This document shows positions 8,193-17,165 of a stretch of 64,000 bases of DNA, piece by piece. The notes beneath the pieces are model-generated. The model was not told the DNA's origin and ran no database searches. It worked only from the letters and a program-made list of their open reading frames with translations. The DNA is from Rhodopseudomonas faecalis. GTDB taxonomy: Bacteria; Pseudomonadota; Alphaproteobacteria; Rhizobiales; Xanthobacteraceae. The translations under genes were made by a program, and so were the position numbers. How positions within the stretch are numbered: the stretch's first letter is position 1; each line of letters opens with the position of its first letter. The stretch lies in NCBI RefSeq assembly GCF_003217325.1, contig NZ_QJTI01000013.1, positions 1-64,000 of the forward strand, read 5' to 3'.

Positions 8193-10237
8193 CAGAACTT
8201 CATCTGCATCGAGGCACCGACCAGCCGGCCTAGCCCGATCGTGCTGATGATGGTCCCGCCATAGTTGAAGCTCGCGGTGCGGTAAACCTTATCGGCGATA
8301 TTGTCTGCAAAGATCTTGACGGTCAGCCCCTTGTCGAAGGCGAATTCAAGACCGGCGTCGTAGGTCGCGAACGCCGGTTGCGACAGCGTATTGGCCACAT
8401 CGAAATAGGTCTTTCCGACGAGGCGGGTCGCCCCCGTCACGGCGATCTGACCGGGGAAGAACGTCTGCCCGACGATATAGCGGGCCGACAGGTTGGCGGT
8501 CTGGTCCGGTGCGTAAGGCACGCGATTGCCTGTGTAACTCACGCCGCTGAGCGGATCGACCAGATCGGTGAATTCAGAACGTCCGAAATTTGCCGTCGCG
8601 TTCAGAGTCAACTGATCGGTCGGCTTCAGCATCGCCGAAAGTTCGACACCGTTGCTCTCACCCTTGCCCGCGTTACGGATCACCTGCAAACCCGCGGGAC
8701 CGACATAGATCTGCTTGTCGTTGGAGGCGATATGGTAGAGCGCGGTGGTGAGCGACAACCGGCCACCGAACAGCGCGGTGCGCAAGCCGGCTTCGTAGTT
8801 CCAGGCCTTCTCCGGTCGATAGGCCTCGGCATCCTGCGGATAGGACACCGCATGATTGAAGCCGCCGGGCTTATACCCCTCGGAAATCAACCCATAGACG
8901 CGGGTCGTATCGGTGATCTGATAACCGAGCGACACTTTTGGCTGGAAGCTGGAAAAGTCGGCAGTCTGATCAAATCCAAAACCCGATCCATTGCCGTAAC
9001 TATCGGGCCTGTTGAAATTGATGGCGGCCCAGTCGTACGCCCCTCGCGCGCCGGCTGTCAGTTCAAGTCGTTCGGTGAATGCATAGGACATTTCGCCAAA
9101 CACGGCTGCGCTGCGGCTCTCCACCTTGTTGCGGGACCGACCGTAGTAGCCCGGGTAACCGTCGTCATCGCGGGTGAACCAGTCGTTCCAGTACGACAGC
9201 CCGACGACTCCCTTGACTCGGCCACCACCGTCATAGGCGAGCCGCAATTCCTCGGTGAGACTGTGATCGGTCTCCGGATAGCCGACGCCAAACAGCTTGC
9301 GCTTCATGTCGACACTCTGAAACGAGGTCGAGTTTGAAAGCGTGAAGTCATCGAAGCGATAGTTCCACGACACGCCTGTGGTGGTGATATGCCGCTCGAA
9401 GACATTGTAGGGACCGTAGGCACTGAGGATCGGGCTCCGATAGAGCCGCTTGCCGACGTCCTGGTCGAGAATGAACGTCTCTTCGTGCGACCGCAGCGCT
9501 TCATGGGAAACCCAGACATTGGCGTCGAACGGACCGCCGGTCGGCGCATAGCGCAGCGCCGCGCGCCCGCTGCCGCCATCCCAGCCGTCGATACGATCGT
9601 TGCTGCCGTCCGTATCCTTGATCTGACCGAGCCGGCGGCTTCCTTTCACCGCCAGATCCATGAACAGCGTATCGGGGATCAGCACTCCCGTGGTGGTCAG
9701 GCCGCCTTCAAACAGCCGGTTGGCCACGGTTCCGAACACCGTCGAGGTCGGAGTCCGCGCCTGCTTAGTGATGATGTTGATGACGCCACCGACCGCGTTG
9801 CGGCCGTACAATGTCCCCTGCGGACCGCGAAGAAACTCGACGCGCTCGACATCGACCAAATCCTGCACCATCGCCGATGGCGCCTGCGGAACGCCGTCGA
9901 CATAGACCTGCACGGAGGGGCTGTAGTAGTCGGGCGACGAGATGCCGCGAACGGTGAAATTGGCGTAGGCGCGATTGCCACGGTTGTCGATAACGAGGCT
10001 GGGGAATACTTTTTGAAGGTCCTCGATGGTGCGGACGTTCTTTTCCTGAAGGTCCGTTGCGGTCGCGACCGAAACGCCTCCATCGACCTTTTCGAGCTGC
10101 TGCTCCCGTTTGTTCGTCGTGACGGTAATCGCATCGAGCGCGATGACATTGCTGCTCTGAGCGTGAACCGGATTAGAACCAATCAAAACAAATCCGGAAA
10201 CCGTCGCGAAAAACACTTTTCTTGAGAGCATTTCCAA
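8192..10237 (-). CDS. TonB-dependent outer-membrane receptor (ferric siderophore type)
   Basis: The protein has 681 residues. A signal peptide probably ends after PVHA (about residue 26). A TonB-box-like segment (LDAITVTTNK) follows, then the plug domain (TIEDLQKVFPSLVI... VEFLRGPQGTLYGRNAVGGV) and a beta-barrel ending in a C-terminal Phe. It takes up a ferric chelate across the outer membrane using TonB energy. It heads an operon with the MFS permease and is divergent from an AraC regulator, as in FyuA/YbtA or FptA/PchR systems. The ligand cannot be read from sequence. Confidence 0.92.
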   Translation of the reverse strand: MEMLSRKVFFATVSGFVLIGSNPVHAQSSNVIALDAITVTTNKREQQLEKVDGGVSVATATDLQEKNVRTIEDLQKVFPSLVIDNRGNRAYANFTVRGISSPDYYSPSVQVYVDGVPQAPSAMVQDLVDVERVEFLRGPQGTLYGRNAVGGVINIITKQARTPTSTVFGTVANRLFEGGLTTTGVLIPDTLFMDLAVKGSRRLGQIKDTDGSNDRIDGWDGGSGRAALRYAPTGGPFDANVWVSHEALRSHEETFILDQDVGKRLYRSPILSAYGPYNVFERHITTTGVSWNYRFDDFTLSNSTSFQSVDMKRKLFGVGYPETDHSLTEELRLAYDGGGRVKGVVGLSYWNDWFTRDDDGYPGYYGRSRNKVESRSAAVFGEMSYAFTERLELTAGARGAYDWAAINFNRPDSYGNGSGFGFDQTADFSSFQPKVSLGYQITDTTRVYGLISEGYKPGGFNHAVSYPQDAEAYRPEKAWNYEAGLRTALFGGRLSLTTALYHIASNDKQIYVGPAGLQVIRNAGKGESNGVELSAMLKPTDQLTLNATANFGRSEFTDLVDPLSGVSYTGNRVPYAPDQTANLSARYIVGQTFFPGQIAVTGATRLVGKTYFDVANTLSQPAFATYDAGLEFAFDKGLTVKIFADNIADKVYRTASFNYGGTIISTIGLGRLVGASMQMKF

Positions 10238-10362
10238 CCTTCCAGCCTGCGATCTGCAATATCACTCATGTCTTCTGTTACCGGAATGTTGTCTAACGAT
10301 TTTGGGACGGCTATTGACGCAAGCCGAACCAAGATGAGAGTTGGCTTCGATTGGAGGCGAGT

Positions 10363-11319
10363 GTGCTTTCAAATCAACACTGTTCTTCCTCGATCGAGGG
10401 AGCGGCAACGGACTGGCGGCAGGCAGTCGATCATGAGATCGCGGCGCTTGGCTGGACTGATGGCACGCGCGTGGAGCAGCTCGACGAGAGCGTGACCATC
10501 TTCACGATCGATACGTTCATTGCCAAGGCGTTGCAGCGGCAGCAAGAAGGGCCGGCCACCTTCTCGCTGAGCGTGTATCTCGAGGGTCGAGGCGCACTGT
10601 CAATCAATGGCGCCAAACCGCTCACGATCGGCCCGCGGGTGGCGGCGGTGTTCGCCAGCCCTCGGTTCGCTCGCGGCGAAATGGTCATTCCGGCGGCGCA
10701 GCGGCTGCATTTCATTGACCTGCGTTTCGAGCAGCCGTTCTTGATGAAGGTTGGAGGAGAGCCGCTGGCACGTCTCGGCGGCGATCTCCTCACCGAGCAT
10801 AGCGTTCCGGAACAGGACGTGTTTCTCGTAGGCTTGGCTTCGCCGGCGGCCTTGCAGCAGACCGCATGGGACATCGCCAGATGCCAGTTGCCCGATGGAT
10901 TGGCGCGGCGGCTCTATCTGCACAGCAAGGCGATCGAAAGCCTGAGCATCGTCGTCGATGCGTTGTGCAGAAGGTCGGCCGGATCATCGACGATCAAGGC
11001 CCATGAACGCCTGCGCGTGGAGCGGGCACAGCAGCTGATCTCGACGCGCTACGATCTCGATTGGACGATCGCGCGCCTGTCTCGCGAAGTCGGACTGAAC
11101 GAGCGGAAATTGAAGCACGGCTTCCGCCAGATCGTGGGCAACTCGGTCCATTCCTATCTGCGCCAAGTTCGCCTGGACGCGGCCGCCTCCCTCTTGCGCG
11201 ACGGGCACAGCGTGACTCACGCGGCGCTCAGCGTCGGCTTCGACAGCCTCAGCCATTTCAGCAAGATATTTACCGAGGTGAAGGGCGTCGCGCCGAGCCG
11301 TTACCGGCAGCAATTTTAG
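10363..11319 (+). CDS. AraC-family regulator of siderophore uptake (YbtA/PchR-like)
   Basis: About 318 residues with a variable N-terminal sensing half and a C-terminal double helix-turn-helix (LDWTIARLSREVGLNERKLK... HAALSVGFDSLSHFSKIF, last ~100 residues). YbtA and PchR homologues bind the siderophore and activate receptor genes. It is transcribed away from the TonB receptor gene and towards the ABC pair, the usual layout. I prefer the GTG at 10363, which follows GGAGG by five bases, over a TTG at 10351. The 125-bp divergent region should contain its operators, but I could not define repeats there. Confidence 0.88.
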   Translation: MLSNQHCSSSIEGAATDWRQAVDHEIAALGWTDGTRVEQLDESVTIFTIDTFIAKALQRQQEGPATFSLSVYLEGRGALSINGAKPLTIGPRVAAVFASPRFARGEMVIPAAQRLHFIDLRFEQPFLMKVGGEPLARLGGDLLTEHSVPEQDVFLVGLASPAALQQTAWDIARCQLPDGLARRLYLHSKAIESLSIVVDALCRRSAGSSTIKAHERLRVERAQQLISTRYDLDWTIARLSREVGLNERKLKHGFRQIVGNSVHSYLRQVRLDAAASLLRDGHSVTHAALSVGFDSLSHFSKIFTEVKGVAPSRYRQQF

Positions 11320-11746
11320 ACGCTCGCACCGCCGGCCGCGAAAAACCGCGCGTCGTCGACGCACGGATCCGATATCGGCGATACAGATCATGGCGCCGCG
11401 ATGCCGGCCGGCATGCTATCTGTCGCCGAGCTTTTTGATGTGATGGCCCCTTCGATTGAACCGGCCGATGACGCCCGGACGCATCCGCCCGGACGCACCG
11501 GTGGCGTTCGCCGCGCTCCGAGACGGTGCGGCGAATGTCGGCGTTTGGCGCGGCGCCATTTTCGCGTGGCGGCGCCTCGCCATCATGGTCCGGTTCACGA
11601 CAATCACCGCCCCGGATTCGTTAGACAAGCCTGTCGCGGATCGGCACACCGACAGTCATCGGATTGCGCAGGAGGCGGCATGTTCGGCACCGAGATGATG
11701 GCCACGAGAGCAGCGTTCAACGCTTCGCGACACGCGACCGCGTAAC
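11320..11746. other. 427-bp intergenic region upstream of the ABC pair
   Basis: I see no gene I can support. Small open frames on both strands have no recognisable homology and no good ribosome site. The region probably holds the promoter of the ABC operon; no clear operator or terminator was found. Confidence 0.4.
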
Positions 11747-13570
11747 ATGTCGAACACCTCCTCCTCTGCGCCGTCCGAAAACTCCGCAGCAACGTCAGAC
11801 GGCAATGGCACGGGGCGGTCCGGTTCGCCCGATCAGTCGCGCGCCTTGAGTTTTCTGATCGCCGAGATGCGGCCGCACCGCACTGGAGTCGTTGTCAGCA
11901 TCCTGATGGCGCTGCTCGGCGGCGTATTGTCGTTCGCGCCGCAGGTCGGACTGTGGTTGACGCTCTCTGCAGGATCTGCCGATCTCGGCCACCTGGGGCT
12001 CATCGCCGGTGCCGTCCTGCTCGCCATCGTGCTGGGGCGCGCGGCGTCGGCGGTCTCGAGCGGCGTCGCTCACCAGGTCGCGTTCCGAATCCAGGCAAGG
12101 CTGCGGACGGCGATCCTCAAAGCGCTGGGACGCACCGAGATGGGGTTTCTCGGCCGCAAGCATTCCGGTGACCTGCGCAAGGTGGTGCTGGATGACGTCG
12201 ACAAACTCGAGGACGGCGTGGCTCATCTCCCGCCGGAGTTGACCGCCGCGATCTGCGCGCCGCTGGTGGCGATCGCCTGCCTGCTGGTTCTGGACTGGCG
12301 GCTGGCGCTTGCCGCGCTCGGGCCGCCGCTGCTGGGAGCCTATCTGTTCGTTCGGTTCATGCAGCGCGGCGATGGCGCAGCGCGCGCCTACTACGAGATC
12401 GTCGGGCAGATCGGCGCCGCCACTGCGGATGCCGTGCGCGCGGTCCCCACCATGAAAGTGTTCCGCCAGGAGGGCGCGGCGCTGACGCAGATCGACCGGC
12501 TCTACGAGCGCTATATCGTTCACGCCCGGTCGTGGATTCGCGATCTGGCGATGCCGATGAGCGTCGCCAATGCCGTCATGTCGTCAGCGGCGCCCGTCAC
12601 CGGCGTGGTCGGCATCGTGCTGCTGGCGTTTGGCTCGGCCGACTGGACGACCGTGCTGATTGCGGTCGCGTTCGCGCTGGGCATCGACGACCTGTTCGCG
12701 AGCGCCAGCAACCTCTCGTTCCGCATCGAGCAGATCGCCGAAGCGTACGCCCAGATCCAGACATTGCTGGACGCGCCGCCGCAGCCGGTACCGGACCGCC
12801 CCGCTCGACCAAAACGCTGTTCGATCAGTTTCGACAACGTCAGCTTCCGCTATGCCGAACGCCTTGCGATCGATCGGCTGTCGTTCATCATTCCCGCCGG
12901 CGAGGTCGCGGCCGTGGTCGGGCCGAGCGGTGCCGGAAAGAGCACGCTGGTTCGCCTGCTCGGCCGCTTCTTCGACGTTGCCGACGGTAGCATCGCGATC
13001 GATGGCATCGACATTCGTCAGATCGAGGCCGCCACGCTCGCCGATACCGTGTCGTTCGTCCTGCAGGACGTATTCCTGTTTCAGGGAACGATCGCCGAAA
13101 ACATCGCGCTCGGCCGGCCCGACGCGCCGCGCCAGGCGATCGAGCAAGCGGCCCGCCGCGCGCGCGCCGACGGCTTCATCGCGCGGCTGCCGCAAGGCTA
13201 CGACACCATGCTCGACGACCGCGGCGCGGGCCTTTCCGGAGGCGAGCGGCAACGGCTGTCGATCGCGCGGGCGCTGCTTCGCGATACGCCGGTGCTGGTG
13301 CTTGACGAGGCGACATCCTATGCCGACCCCGACAACGAGGAGCTGATCCAGCAGGCGCTCGACGAAGCCGTGCGCGGCCGCACCGTCCTGGTGATCGCGC
13401 ATCGCCTCAAAACCGTCTGCAACGCCGATCGCATCCTGGTGCTCGACCACGGCCGGCTGATCGAGCAGGGACGGCACCACGATCTGGTCGCGGCCAACGG
13501 CCTCTATGCCCGGCTGTGGCGGCGACAGAGCGAACGCGCCGCCCCTGCTTTGCCGGAGACAGTCGCATGA
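11747..13570 (+). CDS. ABC transporter half-molecule, YbtP/IrtA-like siderophore importer with exporter fold
   Basis: 607 residues with an exporter-type transmembrane domain (about 40-330, six helices) fused to a nucleotide-binding domain with Walker A GPSGAGKST (near 395), signature LSGGERQR (near 497) and Walker B VLVLDEATS. Proteins of this shape (YbtP/YbtQ, IrtA/IrtB) import ferric siderophores despite the exporter fold. The next gene starts inside its stop codon, so the two form a heterodimer-type pair. The link to TonB receptor, MFS and AraC genes supports import. Export of a siderophore is the main alternative, but no biosynthesis genes are seen. Confidence 0.88.
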   Translation: MSNTSSSAPSENSAATSDGNGTGRSGSPDQSRALSFLIAEMRPHRTGVVVSILMALLGGVLSFAPQVGLWLTLSAGSADLGHLGLIAGAVLLAIVLGRAASAVSSGVAHQVAFRIQARLRTAILKALGRTEMGFLGRKHSGDLRKVVLDDVDKLEDGVAHLPPELTAAICAPLVAIACLLVLDWRLALAALGPPLLGAYLFVRFMQRGDGAARAYYEIVGQIGAATADAVRAVPTMKVFRQEGAALTQIDRLYERYIVHARSWIRDLAMPMSVANAVMSSAAPVTGVVGIVLLAFGSADWTTVLIAVAFALGIDDLFASASNLSFRIEQIAEAYAQIQTLLDAPPQPVPDRPARPKRCSISFDNVSFRYAERLAIDRLSFIIPAGEVAAVVGPSGAGKSTLVRLLGRFFDVADGSIAIDGIDIRQIEAATLADTVSFVLQDVFLFQGTIAENIALGRPDAPRQAIEQAARRARADGFIARLPQGYDTMLDDRGAGLSGGERQRLSIARALLRDTPVLVLDEATSYADPDNEELIQQALDEAVRGRTVLVIAHRLKTVCNADRILVLDHGRLIEQGRHHDLVAANGLYARLWRRQSERAAPALPETVA

Positions 13571-15342
13571 AGCTGATCGCCCTGATCGGCCGTACGCCGC
13601 GTTCGACGCGCGTCGGCATCGTCGTGCAGTTGCTGCTGCAACTGGCCGCGGGAGGGTGTGCGGCCCTTGCGATCGCGACGCTGGCCGTACCGGCCTGGAC
13701 GGACGGCGCTCAGTCCATCGGCACCGGGTTGCTAGTCATCCTGGCCCCGATCGCCGTGCTCGGCCTGATCGGAATGCGCATCGTCGCATCGGCGGTCGCC
13801 GGCCGGATCGGCATGCCTGCGGCTTTTGCGGCGACCACGGTGCTGCGCCGCGCGCTGCTTCGCCACGTGGTCGACGTCCCGCTCGACGTGTTCAGCCGGT
13901 GGTCATCGGCACGGCTGGGCATGATTGCGACCGACCAGGTACGCAAGGTGGAAATCGCCTTCAGCTTTGCGGTGGGCGAACTCGTCTCCTGCTGGGCCAC
14001 CACGGGGCTGCTGCTCGCGCTGTGTTGCGCGCTATCGTGGCGGATCGGCGCGGCCGCCTTGCTCGGCGTTGGCCTCTACGCATTGACGAGCTGGCTGAGC
14101 GACCGGCTGATCGCACGGGCCTTCGCAGCGCTGCAGCCGGCGACCAATGAAGCCGCGCGGCGCATTGAGGAGCATCTGCAAGGCCTCGCCACCATCCGCG
14201 CCCACGGCGCGCTGCCGCTGCGGGAAAGCGCGCTTACAACGGTGATCGGCAGACTTCGTGACATCATGGTGGCGCACAGCCTGCGCCTGTCCGGAGCGGT
14301 GCGCTCCGGCGCGGCCACCATCGACATCGCCGTCTTCGCCGGCTTTGCCTGGGCGGCCAGCCAGGCCGAAAGCGCCGCCGCGCTGACGGCCGCCGGCTGT
14401 GCCGCCGTGCTGGCGATCGGCGCCAACCGCGCTTTGGCGCGGAGCGCCGCCTACCTCGCCCTCCTGCGGCTTGGAGAAAGCGCCGCCGCCGAGATCGGCG
14501 AATTCCTCGCCGCTCCTCCACTGACCTGCCAGCCGCCGGCCGCCATCCCCGATCGCTTCGACATCGCATTCGACGGCGTCACCCTCGCCTATGACGGCCG
14601 GTCCAACGCGGCTCTGCGCGGGCTCGATTTCAAGGTGCCGGCCGGCCAAGTCACCGCGATCGTCGGGCCGAGCGGCGCCGGCAAAAGTTCGATCCTGGCG
14701 CTCGTTGCCCGTCATCGCGAGGCCAGCGCCGGCACGATCACCATCGGGGGCGTCGATATCCGACGGATTCCAGCCGAGGCGCTCGCGCAGTTCGTCACCT
14801 TCGTCGAGCAAGAGCCTTTCTTGTTCAACCGCCCGCTCGGCGACAATGTCCGGCTCGGCAGGCCCGAAGCACGACAGCACGAACTCGACGCGCTGGCACG
14901 CGACGTCGGGCTCGACGAGGTCGTGGCCGGGCTCGACAAAGGCTGGGATAGCATTGTTGGCGAAGCCGGCGGAACGCTGTCGGGCGGCGAACGCCAGCGG
15001 GTGGCGATCGCCCGCGCCGCTCTCAAAGACTCGCCGATCGTGCTGCTGGACGAAGCCACCTCCTCGCTTGACGCCGACATGGAGGCTCTGGTCCGCACCG
15101 CTCTGGCGCGCCGCTTTGCAGGCCGCACGGTGCTGATCGTGACTCACCGCATGTCGATCGCCGCCCAGGCCGACCACATTGTCGTGCTGGCGGATGGCCG
15201 CTTGGTCGGTGCAGGCACTCATGAAGTCCTGCTAGCCGCCGACGGCCTCTACGCAAAGCTCTGCGAAGCCGAACAACGATCCGCTGGGTGGCGGCTGGGC
15301 GCCGGTCGCGCGGGGCCGTCGTCGGCATCGGCGCGTCGATGA
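13567..15342 (+). CDS. ABC transporter half-molecule, YbtQ/IrtB-like partner
   Basis: 591 residues from the ATG at 13567, which overlaps the stop of the first subunit (ATGA). It again fuses a six-helix exporter-type membrane domain with an ATPase domain: Walker A GPSGAGKSS near 367, signature LSGGERQR near 472, Walker B IVLLDEATSS. The two ATPase domains both look intact, so both sites may hydrolyse ATP. It probably forms a heterodimer with its neighbour. See that entry for the import argument. Confidence 0.88.
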   Translation: MKLIALIGRTPRSTRVGIVVQLLLQLAAGGCAALAIATLAVPAWTDGAQSIGTGLLVILAPIAVLGLIGMRIVASAVAGRIGMPAAFAATTVLRRALLRHVVDVPLDVFSRWSSARLGMIATDQVRKVEIAFSFAVGELVSCWATTGLLLALCCALSWRIGAAALLGVGLYALTSWLSDRLIARAFAALQPATNEAARRIEEHLQGLATIRAHGALPLRESALTTVIGRLRDIMVAHSLRLSGAVRSGAATIDIAVFAGFAWAASQAESAAALTAAGCAAVLAIGANRALARSAAYLALLRLGESAAAEIGEFLAAPPLTCQPPAAIPDRFDIAFDGVTLAYDGRSNAALRGLDFKVPAGQVTAIVGPSGAGKSSILALVARHREASAGTITIGGVDIRRIPAEALAQFVTFVEQEPFLFNRPLGDNVRLGRPEARQHELDALARDVGLDEVVAGLDKGWDSIVGEAGGTLSGGERQRVAIARAALKDSPIVLLDEATSSLDADMEALVRTALARRFAGRTVLIVTHRMSIAAQADHIVVLADGRLVGAGTHEVLLAADGLYAKLCEAEQRSAGWRLGAGRAGPSSASARR

Positions 15343-15346
15343 GATT

Positions 15347-15745
15347 TTGAGTAGCAGCGTCATGCCTTACCCCTTAGACGCAACAGGTGGCAATTCTCAC
15401 ATTTGCGCGTTTCTTGAATCGACTTCTTTGCGAAGACGCGCCACCGAACTACACGTGAAGATCGCACGATCGAGCGATCGAATTAGTCCAACTCTAATCG
15501 ACCGCCCGGCCAGCCTCAGCCGATCGCATGTCGCCCGGGCGTTTCGTGCTGCCACCAGCAAGTCACCGCAGGACTATTTGCAGGAGCGCCGGCTGTCCAA
15601 AGCAGCCCGGCTGCTGGAAGCTACTGAACGTCCGATCACGGATACTGCATTCGCGCTGGGTTTCAGTAGCCCGAGTGCATTGGCTCAGAGATTCCGGCGA
15701 CGCTTCGGAACCACACCAACCGCTTGGCGCCGGGGCGGACGATGA
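15347..15745 (+). CDS. Small AraC-type DNA-binding protein, possibly a truncated regulator
   Basis: 132 residues carrying only the C-terminal AraC double helix-turn-helix (SRSHVARAFRAATSKSPQDY... ITDTAFALGFSSPSALAQRF). The N-terminal ~45 residues are not recognisable and no sensing domain is present. It follows the ABC pair by a few bases, in the same direction. It may be a stand-alone regulator of the Mar/Sox size class or the remnant of a larger AraC protein; the poor N terminus favours a remnant. Confidence 0.65.
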   Translation: MSSSVMPYPLDATGGNSHICAFLESTSLRRRATELHVKIARSSDRISPTLIDRPASLSRSHVARAFRAATSKSPQDYLQERRLSKAARLLEATERPITDTAFALGFSSPSALAQRFRRRFGTTPTAWRRGGR

Positions 15746-15785
15746 CCCTGCGGCGGCGTCCAACCGAGCAATATAGGCATTCCAA

Positions 15786-16622
15786 ATGACCGATCGACAG
15801 TCGCCGAACAACAACTTCGCACTCACGGGCGTTGCAGAGACCCTGCTGTGGCCATTGTGGACCCGCACCACGGAGGCTCGCAAACTGAACGGTTTCTTCG
15901 ACGATCCGATCGGGATCGCTTTGATTGACCATCTCGACTATGATTTCGCCAAATTCGGACGCCCCAATGGCTGGCACGCCGTGCGATCCAAATTCTCCGA
16001 CAATCTCATTCGCCGCTTTCTCGCCGCACATCCCCACGGCACCGTCGTCGCGCTCGGCGAGGGTCTCGAGACCCAGTTCTGGCGCACGGACAACGGCAGC
16101 GTGCACTGGATCTCGGTCGATCTCCCCGATGCCATCGCGGTCCGCCGCCGATTTCTTCCACCCGAGCCCCGCAATTCGCTGATCGCCTGCTCGGCGCTCG
16201 ACGCAGCCTGGATGGACGCGGTCTCCGCTGCTGAACCGGTCTTCGTCTCGGCCGCCGGCCTCTTGATGTATTTCACCCGACCGGAGGTCGAAGGCTTGCT
16301 GCGCGCCATCGCCGAGCGGCTGCCGAACGCGGAACTCTTCTGCGACCTGATTCCACCGTGGCTGTCGCGTCGCACCCTGAAGGGGCTCTACACGACGCGA
16401 CGATATCGAACCCCCGCGATGCCGTTCGGACTGGGCATCGATGATATTCCTGTATTCCTGGCCGGCGCAGGCGGCTTCGTGGTGCTGCAGAGCGTCACCT
16501 ATCCCCAAGCCTTCCCAGAATGGTCGCCGGTCGGCGCTGCGGCAATGAGGATCCCCTGGTTGCGCAGACACGCTCCGTCTCTGGTGCATGCCCACCTCCG
16601 GCCGAATGAAGCAGCGACATGA
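15786..16622 (+). CDS. PPM/LCMT-family S-adenosylmethionine-dependent methyltransferase
   Basis: 278 residues of the leucine carboxyl methyltransferase / Tcmp-type O-methyltransferase family (COG3315 type). The AdoMet-binding loop is VVALGEGLETQFWR with VDLPDAIAVRR after it, and FVSAAGLLMYF marks the core sheet. It closes the siderophore uptake operon, about 40 bases after the AraC-type gene. A role in altering an imported chelator, for example to release iron, is inference from position only. A 57-residue ORF starts inside its stop codon. Confidence 0.85.
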   Translation: MTDRQSPNNNFALTGVAETLLWPLWTRTTEARKLNGFFDDPIGIALIDHLDYDFAKFGRPNGWHAVRSKFSDNLIRRFLAAHPHGTVVALGEGLETQFWRTDNGSVHWISVDLPDAIAVRRRFLPPEPRNSLIACSALDAAWMDAVSAAEPVFVSAAGLLMYFTRPEVEGLLRAIAERLPNAELFCDLIPPWLSRRTLKGLYTTRRYRTPAMPFGLGIDDIPVFLAGAGGFVVLQSVTYPQAFPEWSPVGAAAMRIPWLRRHAPSLVHAHLRPNEAAT

Positions 16623-16792
16623 GCTCGATCAACTCCGGATTGGAACGAACGGACGCGCGAGCTGACCGAGAGCGCCGCGTTCATCCACTTTGTCGAACTG
16701 CGAACCAGGCGATCGCCTATCACGTTGCAGAGTTTCTTAACCGTCGCGCCGACCGGCGCCGCATCTGGCTGCGCTTGAGGATAAACGACTAG
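16619..16792 (+). CDS. Coupled 57-residue ORF of unknown function
   Basis: The ATG overlaps the methyltransferase stop (ATGA at 16619-16622) and the frame stays open for 58 codons to a TAG. The predicted product is very basic, with many Arg (NRRADRRRIWLRLRIND at the C terminus). I do not recognise it. The coupling is real in the sequence; that it makes a protein is a guess, and a degraded gene end is possible. Confidence 0.35.
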   Translation: MSSINSGLERTDARADRERRVHPLCRTANQAIAYHVAEFLNRRADRRRIWLRLRIND

Positions 16793-16851
16793 ATCTTCGA
16801 TGTTTGTGGATTTCTAATTCCCCCGATGCCGAGAAGATGTTTCAATGGCTT

Positions 16852-17000
16852 ATACCAACGGCTCCTACCATTGACTCGTCATGCCCGCGCTTGTCGCGGG
16901 CATCCACGTCTTGAAAGCGCCGCAAGATCAAAGACGTGGATGGCCGGGACGGAGCCCGGCCATGACATGCGGATGGGTTGGTATCAATTTCCGTTGGTAT
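16852..17000. repeat. 149-bp palindromic MITE/REP-like element
   Basis: It is bounded by a perfect 10-bp inverted repeat, ATACCAACGG (16852-16861) and CCGTTGGTAT (16991-17000). Inside are two hairpins (CCCGCGC...GCGGG near 16884-16900; GGCCGGG...CCCGGCC near 16942-16961) and an inner CCACGTCTT/AAGACGTGG pair. The inner part matches an intergenic repeat widespread in Bradyrhizobium and Rhodopseudomonas genomes. It has no coding capacity. The remaining gap up to 17165 shows no gene. Confidence 0.75.
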
Positions 17001-17165
17001 TAGTATTCTCTCATCGTCTGCTGCCGCTGAACGCAGCCGATCGGCAACATCCCGCCGGCGGAAGCCGCGCAACGCTATTACGCAATACTGAAACAACCGG
17101 CCATGGCGGCGTAGCTTAAACCAAATGGCCTCCGGCAAACCCGGGGCAGTTCACCGGATCATTGC

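Noticed and set aside
11456-11698. 80-residue frame before the ABC pair
   Set aside because: No ribosome site, no recognisable protein features, overlaps other equal frames.
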